A DNA stretch of 64,000 bases from Cydia pomonella (lineage: Eukaryota; Arthropoda; Insecta; Lepidoptera; Tortricidae), in assembly GCF_033807575.1 (NCBI RefSeq), contig NC_084722.1, forward strand, positions 2,784,832 to 2,848,831. Reading direction: 5' to 3'. Below are positions 11,347-22,042 of the stretch, piece after piece; within the stretch, counting starts at the first letter, position 1, and each line of letters begins with the position of its first letter. A model generated the notes under the pieces. The model did not search any database. It was not told the DNA's origin and was given only the letters and a program-made list of their open reading frames with translations. Position numbers and translations under genes: made by a program.

Positions 11347-12299
11347 GAAAAGCTGTAACACGTTTTTAAATCTCAATCGGGCTCCGACGCTCGTAACAAG
11401 TTGTTACTAACAACTTTTCCTAATCGTAATTAAAATGGCTTCCAGTGCCAACAACATATGACCAGGATATTTTGATCCCTGACTTAGAACAGCCTTTAAA
11501 AGTCCCGGGGTCAAACAATGATTAAAGTATATAGCATAGCTTCGAATTATTGTAAATTACGTGCAGATTTTATCGCGTTTGATATCAGGTCAAGGTTTCA
11601 AATTAAATTAGTTATATAACTATTATAATTAAGTATATTTACCGTTTCTCCCTCCCCTAGCCAACGGAAGTAGGGGGAGTTTTAATATATTTAACGGGTG
11701 AGCGCCAAGCTGCAATTTGGGATTTATACATAATTTATTAGACGAGTAAATGTCTCAGCTATGTTAACATGTTGGTAATACTGGTATATCGGGGAAGACA
11801 GGAATAGGAGCGAACATTATCATGCCTTTACTCGGTTTTTTTAGCATTTCGCGCCTTTTTAAACTGACAAAGTTTTTTGACAGACTATGTTATTACTGAC
11901 AATCGCTAATTGAAAAGTACAAAATAAAACTAAATTCACATTTGTAGATGTTGTTATATAAAACAAATTATGTTAACGGAATTATTAATTAAATGTATGC
12001 ATCAGATATTGAAATATCTCATTTTTCCAGTTCTTAAATGAATTATATATTAGAACAATGTTTACAAAAATGGTATGTTGAATATGTTTGTTAAGATTTA
12101 AACTGTTTGCAAATTTCAAAATGGCAAACATATCTCCTTATTACTATTTACCTTGAAGACATTATCATAGCACATTAATATTAAAACAAAGTAAAACTAA
12201 CAACCAACAAATATGTTATCTTTGGCTTATCTGACGTCTGAAGATGTCATTCGCGGTCATCTTAAAAAAAAACAATCTGTCAGATTTCCCGCGGATTCT

Positions 12300-12522
12300 G
12301 AGTCTGCGCTACGCATGCCCGTGCCTCAGTATTGAATGGAAACGCGAACAGAGTTGTTCTATGGACGTCTATTGATTTTATAACGCAACAGTGTCTTTAT
12401 TTTGTACAGAACTACGTTTCACCCCATTAAAACGTGTTGTGGGTTTACATATTATAATAATTGTTAGTAAAAACAGTGCCTTTATCCAGTGTTATTGATA
12501 TACGCCGAAACTTAAAAGGTGA
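12300..12522 (+). other. Possible non-coding first exon ending in a strong splice donor
   Basis: A locally GC-richer stretch is followed at about 12522 by AAAAG/GTGAGTAAAG, a near-consensus donor on the plus strand. There is no long open frame. It could be a 5'-UTR exon of a plus-strand gene, perhaps the unit at 27.3 kb, but nothing shown here connects them. A chance donor is equally possible. Confidence 0.2.
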
Positions 12523-13313
12523 GTAAAGTAGGTCAGTTCATTGATAACCTTTTTTCGTTTTCAGCGTATTTTAAATAAGGAACGATTATTCATAGACAGT
12601 TCTTTTTTTCGGAGGCGTTTACACGCTCTTTTTTTCACAAAAAGGTTTTGCTACGGAGGTTGAATGGGTATAAATGTTTTTGTTTACAGAATAGGGTATT
12701 GATTCCCGGCGAATCGGTGCCTGGCACGGTGATATACCGTTTTATTGTGCTATTCATATTTCCGAACAAATTAATCTACGCATTTAGTATAAATCTTGTC
12801 CTATTAATACTCAATTCTGATTTAATGACTTTATTGTATGTTGACTAATGGAGATAGTCATTTGACTCGGAGAGTGAATAAACATGTTTATATACGTTTT
12901 AATATGTATACCTCCTATATGTTCGACAGATGACCGCTTATTTAACAGCCCTCATGTCATTGCCACGTAGCCCTTATCAAAATGACACTAATTGACAGTT
13001 CTGACAATATTCTGACCTAAAATTAAATGGCATATGAAGGACAAGCCCTTGTTTTCGTTTTATTATTGTAGAGTGCTTATTTTAGATATAAATGTACCCT
13101 AGACGGCAATTTTATTTGTTGGTAGTTTTTACTATTACATTACCTTCATACTGCATATATAGGCAAATGAATATAAAATTCTTAAGGATTAATAATTTCA
13201 CTCTACATTCAATAATTTCAAATGATAAAAATATTTTAGTATATAAGGTTTTCTGACACTACCACGATACAGAAAAACCGGGCGAAGTTCAGTACTCTTA
13301 AACCTATTTTTGA

Positions 13314-13446
13314 CACATTGAGTGCTGGGAGTGGGAACCCGCTCGGCGGGCGCTCCGTTCGAAGTCGCTTTCCTCTACAAAGCGGGAAAACGCTAGAATC
13401 GGCTACGTGTGTAGCGCTACGAAAACGTTGGCAGTGAATGCGCTAA
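13314..13446. repeat. Dispersed short repeat, copy 2
   Basis: This is the second copy of the block at 10835-10963, with the same internal order and about 80-85% identity by eye. Two copies 2.4 kb apart in the same orientation suggest a dispersed family rather than a local duplication, because the flanks do not match. Confidence 0.6.
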
Positions 13447-13734
13447 ATTAAGAGTATATAACATAATTCGGGCAGTAAAGTAATAAGAGATGTCTCGGCT
13501 TTTCCTTGGTCATAGATATAACTTTCTATGATCTGAGGCCTTGGTCGATTATAAAATTCTAGATGTTATCGTAGACTTTCTTATTGTCTGGCCTAGGTGT
13601 ATATAAATACTATTATTTTGTTCAACGGAGCCGGAAAACGCCGCTGCCGAAAGTAGACGCTTTTCGCACGGACAAACGTGAACAATAAAATTAATTAAAT
13701 AATTATAAACAAATACCACATACTTACTAGACAT

Positions 13735-13876
13735 ATTGACCGTGATTTGTGATTACCTTTTGTATTTTTTTTGAGGTCCCTCCCGATATTTCGACGTAGT
13801 AACATGCATCTTGTTCACGGGTACCCAACTGAAATCGGGGACCTCAAAAACAATACAATAGATAACCACGGTCAAT
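13735..13876. mobile_element. Small palindromic MITE-like element
   Basis: The left end ATTGACCGTGATTTGTGATT and the right end, which reads ATTGACCGTGGTTATCTATT on the other strand, are inverted matches. Inner TTTGAGGTCCC and GGGGACCTCAAA continue the arms, with about 60 bp between. The arms carry small indels. Confidence 0.55.
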
Positions 13877-14274
13877 CGTCGATATAAGTCGAGTGAAACT
13901 AACCGTGAATCATTCAAAACTGTTAAATTATACTTAAATCATTCATTCATTATATACCTATCAAACCCTAAAAGGCATATAATACGTATTATGGAAAATT
14001 TTGTCTGAATTGTGATCGGAACGTTTTTCTAATAACCTTCACTCTTGCAAAATTTGGCCCCAACCTTTTCACATATTTATATATGTAAATAATTTACTTG
14101 TTTAAACATGCGCATTTAATAATGGAGAACCTTTTAAATATGTATTTTGTTTTACATATTATTCGATACTGTTGTTTAGAGAATATAAAATATTTCCGGC
14201 ACGTGTAACGTTACGATATGTAGGCATATTAAGGCAAAATATTAAAGTTTTTAGTAAAATAAAAAGAATCTGAG

Positions 14275-14458
14275 CCCCTAGTGTAAATTCATTCAATAGC
14301 GAAACGTGACGAAGCGTTTGCATTAAGTCTCATTTTGTATTTGATTTAGAAACAGCGCGCCAAACGGGACGTTTTGGAAACTCAAAATCCCATCCAAAAT
14401 GAGACTTAACGCAAACGCGTACGTCACGTTTCGCTATTGAATAAATTTACACTAGGGG
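14275..14458. mobile_element. Palindromic MITE (CCCCTAGTGTAAA family), copy 1
   Basis: The ends CCCCTAGTGTAAATTCATTC and GAATAAATTTACACTAGGGG are inverted repeats. The arms extend about 65 bp through GCGAAACGTGACG and AAGTCTCATTTTG, so most of the 184 bp can fold into one hairpin. A second copy at 40382-40566 has the same arms and loop. Confidence 0.75.
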
Positions 14459-14539
14459 TACTGTACCTATATAGGTACTTACCGAAGCGAAAACTAATGA
14501 TATAGTCAAAAGAACTTAAACCAATATTGATTTATATTT

Positions 14540-14768
14540 GACGACCGGTCTGGCTTAGTGAGTAGTGACTCCTGCCTATGAAGCCGATGGTCTCGGGTTC
14601 GAATTCCGATAAGGATTTGTGTGATGAACACAGATATTTGTTCCTGAGTCATGGGTGTTTTCTATGTATATAAGTATGTATTTATCTGTACCCATAGTAC
14701 AACTTTGTTTAGTTTAGGGCTTGGTCGATTTGTGTAAGACTGCCCCCAAAATATTTATTTATTTAGTT
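14540..14768 (+). mobile_element. tRNA-derived SINE (family B)
   Basis: A tRNA-like head (GGCTTAGTGAGTAGTGACTC as A-box region and GGTTCGAATTCC as B box) is followed by a body with GTGTGATGAACACAGATATT, a GTATATAAGTATGTATT stretch and a 3' end with TTGGTCGATTTGTGTAA. Other copies or fragments of this family are at about 40000-40260, 61015-61110 and 62235-62410. Confidence 0.7.
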
Positions 14769-15159
14769 TACTTCATTTATACCTTTCCCTTTCTTTTATT
14801 TTTTAACATTATTAAAATATTTTCAAGTGAGTTTGTCAACAGGCAATTAATTGCAATAAAAGATATACAGGTCAAGTAGTCAAAACATGTTTACCACGTT
14901 GCTACGCAATGTAAACAGACTATCAAAACATTATGATGCGTATTCTGTATATTTTTATAGCGCGCGCGCAGTTATAGTTCAAGATCACTGGGATCGAGAG
15001 CTGAGAGGATATTCACTAAGAATGCGTCATGTTTACAATATTTACGAGGAAAGGGGACGGACGCTTCTCCATACAAACGTAGTCCCCATTTTTCTTTCTG
15101 GATATTGATATTATGGACATATCGATATCATTTATTGAGATAACATTGTGTATAATGGA

Positions 15160-15330
15160 TTATTATTATTATTATTTAAACTTTATTGTACAAGTACAAG
15201 TATAACGTACAATAGGCGGACTTAATGCCTTGTGGCATTCTCTACCAGTCAACCACTGGGCCAAACAGAAATTTGCTAAGGTGGGTGCAGTGTGAAAAAA
15301 TTCCAAAATTAAATACTAAGTCTAATACTA
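15160..15330 (-). mobile_element. LINE 3' UTR fragment (minus strand)
   Basis: On the minus strand this reads as a LINE 3' UTR: GAGAATGCCACAAGGCATTA, then a polyadenylation-like AATAAAGTTTAAATAATAAT end. A matching coding tail is present further upstream at 15760-15880, so the pieces may belong to one element interrupted by the sequence at 15330-15750. Confidence 0.5.
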
Positions 15331-15444
15331 ATAAGCCAGTATACAAACTAATAGGTAATATATGGAATACTTTTATAAACTACACAAATTATCATTATAA
15401 ATACATATATATAAATTAATTACATAATATACTATACAATAGCA

Positions 15445-15680
15445 GAGGTCACCGGCGACCGCAGAGCTGGCAGCTTCCTCGCTCAAAGAATTAGTCTTGC
15501 AATACAGCGAGGAAATGCTGCCAGTATCTACGGCACCATGCCGTAGGGGGATATTTTTTAGTATTTTATTTTAAGTTTAGTATTATTTATTTTTAAATTT
15601 AGGTTTTAAGTTTTATAGTGTATTAATTAATATTACTATTTGTAAGAATTGTTGTACCGTTTGTGCCCAAATAAACTACT
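15445..15680 (+). pseudogene. Fragment of the conserved C-terminal region of a retroelement polyprotein
   Basis: The plus strand encodes a short broken version of a motif repeated elsewhere in this window: TGDRRAGSFLAQRISLAIQ-type residues followed by GNAASIYGTMP, then AT-rich 3' UTR-like sequence with AATAAA near 15670. Related pieces are at 15887-16120 (minus), 19230-19684 (plus) and 60240-60530 (plus). I recall this motif from LINE-associated ORFs in arthropods and other invertebrates; its biochemical role is unknown to me. Confidence 0.5.
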
Positions 15681-15714
15681 CACTCTATACAATATACATA
15701 AATATACTTCTGCA

Positions 15715-15752
15715 TGTATGCGGGGCAGGGGGGAAGGGGGGGGGGGGGTCCA
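15715..15752. repeat. Poly-G tract
   Basis: A run with GGGGCAGGGGGG and then fourteen uninterrupted Gs. This is the longest G run in the window and could form a G-quadruplex. It is also a place where sequence accuracy may be poor. Confidence 0.7.
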
Positions 15753-15759
15753 ACTAGAC

Positions 15760-15880
15760 AGTATCTAGCAGGTGCTTGTAGAGAATTCGTTGGAAATTCA
15801 ACTTGTTTGGGGCTTGTCTAATCGTTAGAGGAAGCGCATTCCAAAGACGGATTGCTTGAATGGATATATACAGATGATTA
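15760..15880 (-). mobile_element. C-terminal tail of a LINE reverse transcriptase ORF
   Basis: On the minus strand a short frame ends with AIRLWNALPLTIRQAP and then FQRILYKHLLDTV before a stop, the usual closing pattern of LINE RT polyproteins (a LWN-LP motif followed by a basic helix). It is 5'-truncated. Confidence 0.6.
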
Positions 15881-15886
15881 CTATAA

Positions 15887-16120
15887 CTAGCTTATATCTA
15901 AAATAGGCCCTTGAGGCATTGTACCAAGGATGCTAGCGGCATTTCCTCGTTGTATCGCAATACTGATACGTTGTGCGAGGAAGCTGCCAGCTCTTCGGTC
16001 ACCAGTTACGTCAACCAGACGTTTCGTGATTTCTCCAAAAAACTTGTGCGCGCTGGGACCCCATGGACCTAGAGTTTCAACGAACATTATGTTAACATAT
16101 TTTTGACGTATATTAATCAT
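15887..16120 (-). pseudogene. Fragment of the same retroelement C-terminal region, minus strand
   Basis: A 77-codon minus-strand frame has FVETLGPWGPSAHKFFGEIT, then LVDVTGDRRAGSFLAQR and AIQRGNAASILGTMPQG. It is the best preserved example of the motif here. It is in opposite orientation to the copy at 15445-15680, 200 bp away, so the two could form a hairpin. Confidence 0.6.
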
Positions 16121-16124
16121 AGCT

Positions 16125-16345
16125 ATGCCCCTACGTTACTACGTACTACGTACTTTTTCGATTTTTCGATTATTGTAAAAATTAGGAGCGAAAAACAGTT
16201 TTCATACAAATTTTTAAATGCTCCTAACTCTTTTAATAAATAAAAAATCTAAAAAATCAAACGTAGGGGAATAGCTGTGGTTACACAAATTGTGTCAAAA
16301 TATTGTCATAATGTTAATATCCAGAGAGGAAAATGAGGACTATGT
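16125..16345. repeat. Dispersed repeat with ACAAATTGTGTCAAAATATT
   Basis: It shares the blocks AAATGCTCCTAACTCTT, AGGGGAATAGCTGTGGTT and CAAATTGTGTCAAAATATT with a copy at about 37278-37500 and, partly, with about 15055-15130. Inverted ends (AATATCCAGAGAG and CTCTGAATATT) occur in some copies. The type is unresolved. Confidence 0.4.
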
Positions 16346-16397
16346 TTGTGTGAAAAGGCGATCTTGCGCGGGTCCTCCACTTTCGTCTTTTTTTTTT

Positions 16398-16605
16398 CTT
16401 CCTCGCGTTGTCCCGGCATTTTGCCACGGCTCATGGGAGCCTGGGGTCCGCTTGACAACTAATCCCAAGATTTGGCGTAGGCACTAATTATTACGAAAGC
16501 GACTGCCATCTGACCTTCCAACCCAGAGGGTAAACTAGGCCTTGTTAGGATTAGTCCGGTTTCCTCACGATGTTTTCCTTCACCGAAAAGCGACTGGTAA
16601 ATATA
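16398..16605 (-). mobile_element. Family A SINE body without tRNA head
   Basis: It has the same body as the SINE at 7966-8240 (GTTGTCCCGGCAT, CTCATGGGAGCCTGGGGTCC, AACCCAGAGGGTAAACTAGG, TTTCCTCACGATGTTTTCCT). It includes an internal segment the first copy lacks (AACTAATCCCAAGATTTGGC). It is directly joined at 16606 to another repeat (GGTGGCAAACAAAAACAAGT ... GCACGCCTGCAACTTCAGAG). Confidence 0.6.
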
Positions 16606-17191
16606 ATTTCTTTTATACTATTCGGTGGCAAACAAAAACAAGTGGCCCGCCTGATGGTAAGTAGTCTCCGTAGCATGCACGCCTGCAACTTCAGAGGAGT
16701 TACATGCACGTTGTCGACTCTAAGACTCCGCAATCTCGTTGAGCTCTGGCAACCTTACTCACTGACAGGAACACAACACTATGAGTAGGGTCTTAGGGTC
16801 TAGTTTTATTTGGCTGCTGTTTTCAGTAAGGTGGAGGTACTTCCCCAGTTGGGCTCTGCTCTAGATCTGGAATGAAATCCGCTGTGCTGTGCCCCGCCAC
16901 ACAACGCGAGATGACATTCACAATGCCCATACCTCTCTTTTGGACGTAGTTTAAGGACATACCGGGTCCAATTTGGACGAAACACCCTGTATATTATTCT
17001 AAAAAGCAAGGTCAAACTTTTGTCTGTTCGCAATATCCTATTTCGGCTCCAGATATTTTGCGCAGTACGTTTATTCCCTCAATAAACTTGTTCGGTGAAA
17101 CTAAATATATCCTTCAGTAAAAATAAATATCCTTCCAGTCCATTCCGAATCCGGCAGATGCTAACGTTTTTATGAGTGCTTCTCATAATAG

Positions 17192-17383
17192 TTAGTGTAA
17201 GGCCTGAGCGGACGCTCGAAACGGAGCGCTCGGCGGGGCGTGCAGCGTGGCGTCGGGCTCGCAAGTGATTTGAGCAGCGTGCACTAAGGCTGCTCCTATA
17301 CGTTTGCATTTGTTTAACATGCACGCTGCACGCCCCGCCCCGCTGCACGCCCAACTCGAGCGTCCACTCAGGCCTTACACTTA
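17192..17383. mobile_element. GC-rich MITE with TTA target duplication (Harbinger-like)
   Basis: The 186-bp element 17195-17380 begins GTGTAAGGCCTGAGCGGACG and ends CGTCCACTCAGGCCTTACAC, giving about 25-bp TIRs with one mismatch. TTA lies on both sides (17192-17194 and 17381-17383). A 3-bp TWA duplication is typical of PIF/Harbinger MITEs. The interior is much more GC-rich than the surroundings and itself contains inverted GCGTGCAGCG/CGCTGCACGC blocks. Confidence 0.75.
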
Positions 17384-17520
17384 CAAACCGTGTACCACTG
17401 TAACCCGACATTATACGGTAGGTAGAATTTGTTACAATTTACATTCGAGGGCCTAGCATCCATCATCTCACAGAACCTCAAGCATTTGTCTCTCACAGCC
17501 ACCCATCGCCATGCAATCAG

Positions 17521-17650
17521 AGGGCCTACCGAGAAAACCGATATTCGCAAATTGAGGGAATCTTTCTCTTTTACTCTCACTAAGACGGAATTAGAGTGAC
17601 AGAGAAAAATGCCCGCAGTTGACGAACTTCGATTTTCGCGGTTATAGCCC
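17521..17650. mobile_element. MITE of the AGGGCCTACCGCGAA family, copy 1
   Basis: The left end is AGGGCCTACCGAGAAAACCG and the right end is TTTTCGCGGTTATAGCCC, its imperfect inverse. In between is the shared core TCTTTCTCTTTTACTCTCAC ... TTAGAGTGACAGAG. Close relatives are at 18087-18220 and, with a different core, 60148-60250. Confidence 0.6.
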
Positions 17651-18086
17651 CGATCGCACTACGGTCACAGAACAAATATTAGTACTACCGTAGGTACAGA
17701 AAGGAAACTTCCTACAAAACCGAAGTTTGACAGCGAATTAGGGTCGAATGACGTTGTTCCTTTCTAACGTATTGAACTATCCCTTTCGGCTATTTAGGGT
17801 TGTCAAAATTCATGTAGGTAATTATCTTATCTGTGGTTGTGCACGCAAAGGAACGTCAAGTGTTGCCAACCCTAATAATTGCTCGGAGCAATGCTGAGCC
17901 GAACGGAGCCGAGATCGCCCGAACGCTCTAGTTTCCTCCGCCTGCTACGGTGAACGGTGCTGATGCCAAAAGCGCATTACGTAATGAGTACTAATGAGAG
18001 AGCGCGAGGCAGTGGCGAGCTGGCGAGTTCTTTCGCGACAACGTTCGCGCAGCCGGCACAGCTAAAAGATCGCGTCACCGAGGCTT

Positions 18087-18220
18087 GAGGGCCTACCGCG
18101 AACATCGAAGTTCGCAAATCGCGGGCATCTTTCTCTTTTACTCCAATTAAGGAATAATTAGAGTGATAGAGCAAAATGCACACACTTGAGGAACTACGAT
18201 TTTCGCGGTTATAGTCCTGA
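18087..18220. mobile_element. MITE of the AGGGCCTACCGCGAA family, copy 2
   Basis: It begins AGGGCCTACCGCGAACATCG, has the same core as copy 1 (ATCTTTCTCTTTTACTC and TTAGAGTGATAGAG) and ends with GATTTTCGCGGTTATAGTCC. The two copies lie 450 bp apart in the same orientation, with unrelated sequence between. Confidence 0.6.
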
Positions 18221-18635
18221 GCTCGCTCTGGAGACGTCTGGTACAAACAGACCAAACAGTGGTACGAGGCGGCTCACTAGTTCTGGACAGTCCGACTCTC
18301 CGCGCCGTATTCGACACGCAGTAGCTAGAAAATAAAGTAGAAAATAAAATATGACCTTGTTATAAATGGCCCACCTATATGGGTGATCTGTGTTTTGACT
18401 GTTACCAATATATTTTATAGCAGCACTTACCAAACAACAGTGTTTACTACGCATACTTCATTTGCGTTAAATGCACTGAACATGTAAACACATGTTTCAT
18501 GACAACAACATTTTGTTTCAAACTATTCGTATCGACGTTGTTACGTTACTATTACAGGGTAATTTTAACCATAGGGTTAGTTTTAAAATAAAATAGAATA
18601 AAAATAATTTAACAAAGTTGGTTTAATTTACACAA

Positions 18636-18840
18636 GCGGTGATGGCCGAGTGGATCTTACGTCCGACTTTCAATCCGGAGGTCGCGGGTTTAAATCCTGG
18701 CTGGCACCAGCCTGTGGATGGTAACAAGCATCCACAGGTTGGTGCAAAGCTTTCTAAACTAAACTTACCTTTGGCCCACGAAACGAAACGACATATCCAA
18801 AATCCTGACCTTGACGGGTCAAAAATTTAAAGACCGGCTA
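18636..18840 (+). mobile_element. tRNA-derived SINE (family C)
   Basis: The head GCGGTGATGGCCGAGTGGAT with a B-box-like GGTCGCGGGTTTAAATCC resembles a tRNA with a long extra region. It is followed by a body with CAGCCTGTGGATGGTAACAA, an inverted partner CATCCACAGGTTGGTGC and a tail. The lack of a proper acceptor-stem pairing and the appended body argue against a functional tRNA gene. Confidence 0.6.
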
Positions 18841-19229
18841 CCATTTATTTTCTACTCGTTATATATCATGCCAACCCTTCCTTCCTATCCTTCTTCACCA
18901 GCTTAAAAAATTCTAGCTACAATCAATCACTTTAAACAATGAATGTAAATCACCAGATCGATGGGGACAAACAAGCTATATTTAGATTCATATTTTATTC
19001 ATTTCTTCGTCTGTCGGACGTGTACCTAATTATTTTACTGTTGAATAAATAACGGTATTCATTGACGCCGTCGTGTTTATTTATTATTGATGGAAGGGTA
19101 ATCTTTGTAATGTCCGTGGCTTCTTTTGTGGAGTGTCTGTGTAAGTTTACCAAACTAAATTAATGGCTGTATATTATAAAAAGTTACTTGCTATAATCAT
19201 ATTTAACTCAAAAGTTTTTTCAAGACATG

Positions 19230-19684
19230 CGTCGCTTAATGACATAATCCGTCGTCGATCTCTTGCCACCATCAATGTGCCTGCTCTTCTTGAGCCGACT
19301 GGCATTATCAGGGATGATGACAAGAGGCCTGATGGGGTGTCGTTAGTTCCTTGGAGCTTGGGACGAATGCTAGTGTGGGATGCTACCTGCGTAGACACAC
19401 TGGCACCGTCCCACCTCCAACAGACTAATGTAAAATCGGGCGCAGCGGCGGAAAACGCAGAAATTTTGAAACGTAATAAATATAAGAGCCTTGGCAGAGA
19501 GTGCCATTTTGTACCATTTGGCGTTGAAACTTCAGGTCCATGCGGTCCCAGCGCGCACAAGTTTATTGGAGAAATCGCGAAACGTCTGGTTGATGTAACT
19601 AGTGACCGAAGACCTGTCCTTATCGCACTAGTTTTAGGAGCCGTTTGCGTTAGCGAGACGAATATATTCACCTATAATATTTAA
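19230..19684 (+). pseudogene. Long fragment of the conserved retroelement C-terminal region
   Basis: Within the plus-strand frame 19163-19684 the residues from about 25 onward show the full order of this region: SLATINVPALLEPTGIIRDD, KRPDGVSLVPWSLGR, VWDATCVDTLAPSH, GAAAENAEILKRNKY, FVPFGVETSGPCGPSAHKF and RLVDVTSDRRP. The last motif (AQRISIAIQRGNAAS in other copies) has been replaced by unrelated sequence, so it is truncated at its 3' end. It is a relic of a retroelement, not a host gene. Confidence 0.6.
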
Positions 19685-19689
19685 ATCCC

Positions 19690-21005
19690 AACTCCCGTAT
19701 CCTCATAATGTATAAGGGAATTTTTGTTTCTCACCAGAATTGTTGAAATCGAAAATGTATTAAACTAAATTAACTTTTTTTTTTTTTTTTTTTAATCCAT
19801 CACCATACTGTATGCGTTTTACTTCGTATGTTTTTTCAGTTCCTTAAAAAAAAGATTAAAGGCGTCATTTGTTATTTAAATATAAATCTATACCAAATAT
19901 AAAATTGTTAAATGTACAAAATTTCACCCTGTACAGTAACACTGTTAAGACACAATTTGACCTGACTTAAGTCTTAGCTCCTTTACTTCCAGTGAAGATG
20001 TTTCAGATTAGGTTTATAGTCTAGACTTTAGGAAATTAGCTCTTCTAAACTGTCTAGGATTCTACGTTGGTTTGCAAACCTAGACAAAATACTCACAACC
20101 AAGCACGATGAAGTTTATCGCACTCGATGACAGATGTCATCTATAATTCATAACCTTAAAACGCAAAATGCTTTCTGTTCAGGCGCCATCTTGATAGTTA
20201 TACTCGTGTTTTTTTTTGCTCATTCATATTGTGTGAACTGTAATTTCGATAGCTTATTATACAGTAAACTAAATAAATATCGTTTAACCACCATTTTGGA
20301 GTCAACGGCCGGTAATCCACGTGCTACTTTTAAAGTCCAGCTATCGCTTTACAACAGCTAATAAAATCACCGTACACTGTTTTGTACTAACCGTACAATT
20401 TTAGTCGTATTATGTAAAGCTCCTAATAGGTACCTTGATACTGCCGAAATAGTCCCACTGGACTGAAGCCATAATTTAAAAAGAATGAATGAAAACGCAA
20501 AATATTGAAAAAACTGAGATGATTTATCATCTCTCACCGTATCCAACTGGTTGAAAAATAGTATAGCACTTTCATAATTATCCGGTTTATATTAACATCA
20601 TATCGACTTTCCAGAAGCAACTCTTCAAAATCACAATGGTTGTCTATTTCATCATTATTCAATTTAATTAACGTAGGCATAAGAACCTCATTAATATTTC
20701 AAACTGGGGCTAATCAATAGGTATTGGCTTCATAACTAAACATATATTATATTATATACAACATGTATTGTATGTGTGTGACATAATGTTGTATAACATA
20801 CGACGTATGTGTTGTGTGTGGAAGGAAATCATAAGCATGAATATTTGATGCTAACGAGTTTCGGTTATGGATATGAAATAATACCTACTTTGGAGTGAGT
20901 TATGCTTTTGAGTGACTTTTGTTAAATGTAAATAGGAAGGTAATAAATCATAAATAGCTTTACTTATCATTATCAACAATACAATAATGTAATTAAGGGA
21001 GTATG
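19690..21005. other. Interval without a recognisable gene
   Basis: It holds a poly-T run (about 19772-19793) and a 75-codon frame at 20134-20361 with no domain signature. A TG/TA-rich stretch lies near 20745-20820. I can support nothing else. Confidence 0.35.
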
Positions 21006-21013
21006 TAGTAGTT

Positions 21014-21750
21014 AGGGCCACACTAGTCTTTTTTTGAGCGTCGGCGTCTAGTCAGCGTTATGGAAAACGCAGTTGCGCCAACGTTGCGTCGAGCAGCAGC
21101 CATAGAGTTGACTAGCCACCCGCGTGTAGAAGACACTAGTCAGCGCTATGGAAAATGGCGTCGCTGCGCTGTTGCGCCAACGCTGCGTCGAGCAGCAGCA
21201 ATAGAGTTGACTAGCCACCCGCGTGTAGGAGACACTAGTCAGCGCTATGGAAAATGGCGTCGCTGCGCTGTTAGGCCAACGCTGCGTCGAGCAGCAGCCA
21301 TAGAGTTGACTAGCCACCCGCGTGTAGGAGACACTAGTCAGCGCTATGGAAAATGGCGTCGCTGCGCTGTTACGCCAATGCTGCGTCGAGCAGCAGCCAT
21401 AGAGTTGACTAGCCAGCCGACGCTCAGGAGACACTAGTCAGCGCTATGGAAAATGTCGTCGCTGCGCAGTTGCGCCAACGTTGCGTCGAGCAGCAGCCAT
21501 AGAGTTGACTAGCCACCCGCGTGTAGGAGACACTAGTCAGCGCTATGGAAAATGGCGTCGCTGCGCTGTTAGGCCAACGCTGCGTCGAGCAGCAGCCATA
21601 GAGTTGACTAGCCAGCCGACGCTCAGGAGACACTAGTCAGCGCTATGGAAAATGGCGTCGCTGCGCAGTTGCGCCAACGTTGCTTCGAGCAGCAGCCATA
21701 GTGTTGACTAGACGCTGACGCTCGGGAGACGCTAATGTGGGATACCCCTT
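21014..21750. mobile_element. MITE with its core expanded into a ~99-bp minisatellite (about 7 units)
   Basis: The outer ends GGGCCACACTAG ... GAGCGTCGGCGTCTAG and CTAGACGCTGACGCTCGGGA ... ATGTGGG are inverted. Between them a unit that starts ACTAGTCAGCGCTATGGAAA and contains GTCGAGCAGCAGCCATAGAG recurs at 21136, 21234, 21333, 21433, 21532 and 21632 (spacings 98-100 bp), plus the first partial unit. Because 99 is a multiple of three, both strands show long artefactual reading frames. A single-unit copy with the same ends is at 25704-25849. Confidence 0.75.
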
Positions 21751-21954
21751 AACTGTAATTCGATGGATTTAAATAATCTTAATGAAAGTTAAAACCCTAA
21801 TATACTATACTGTGTAACAAAACAACGAAGGTTACTAAATTTAATGTGTGAGTTACGATTTTGAAGTATAAGTATACAATATTAAAATACTTATTGCCTT
21901 TTTTTGTATTAACAATTTACGTGGCATCTGATCTGACCAATACGGCGTGTTTTT

Positions 21955-22042
21955 AACCGACTTCAAAAAAGGAGGAGGTTCTCAATTCGACTGAATTTTT
22001 AACCAACTTCAAAAAGGAGGAGGTTCTCAATTCGACTGTTTT
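21955..22042 (+). repeat. Tandem pair of ACTTCAAAAAGGAGGAGGTT repeats
   Basis: Two adjacent copies of a unit of about 45 bp, each with AACTTCAAAAAGGAGGAGG (first copy AAAAAAGG) and TTCTCAATTCGACTG. I have the impression that this motif is common in lepidopteran repeats; its parent element is not visible here. Confidence 0.5.

Larger units (their letters stand above)
10970..13310. other. Interval without a recognisable coding gene
   Basis: Besides the G-rich short-repeat tract (11214-11346) and the possible first exon near 12.5 kb, the sequence is AT-rich with no domain-bearing frame. The 66-codon frame at 12648-12848 has no coding features I recognise. Confidence 0.35.

Noticed and set aside
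14545..14612. A second possible tRNA gene
   Set aside because: Same reason: it is the head of a SINE with several related copies in the window.
18639..18830. A tRNA gene (GATGGCCGAGTGG with B-box-like sequence)
   Set aside because: The acceptor stem does not pair properly and a non-tRNA body follows, as in tRNA-derived SINEs.
21048..21633. Repeat-rich proteins of 69-128 codons on both strands
   Set aside because: They arise from the 99-bp minisatellite, whose period is a multiple of three; both strands are equally open and no start or codon signal favours one.
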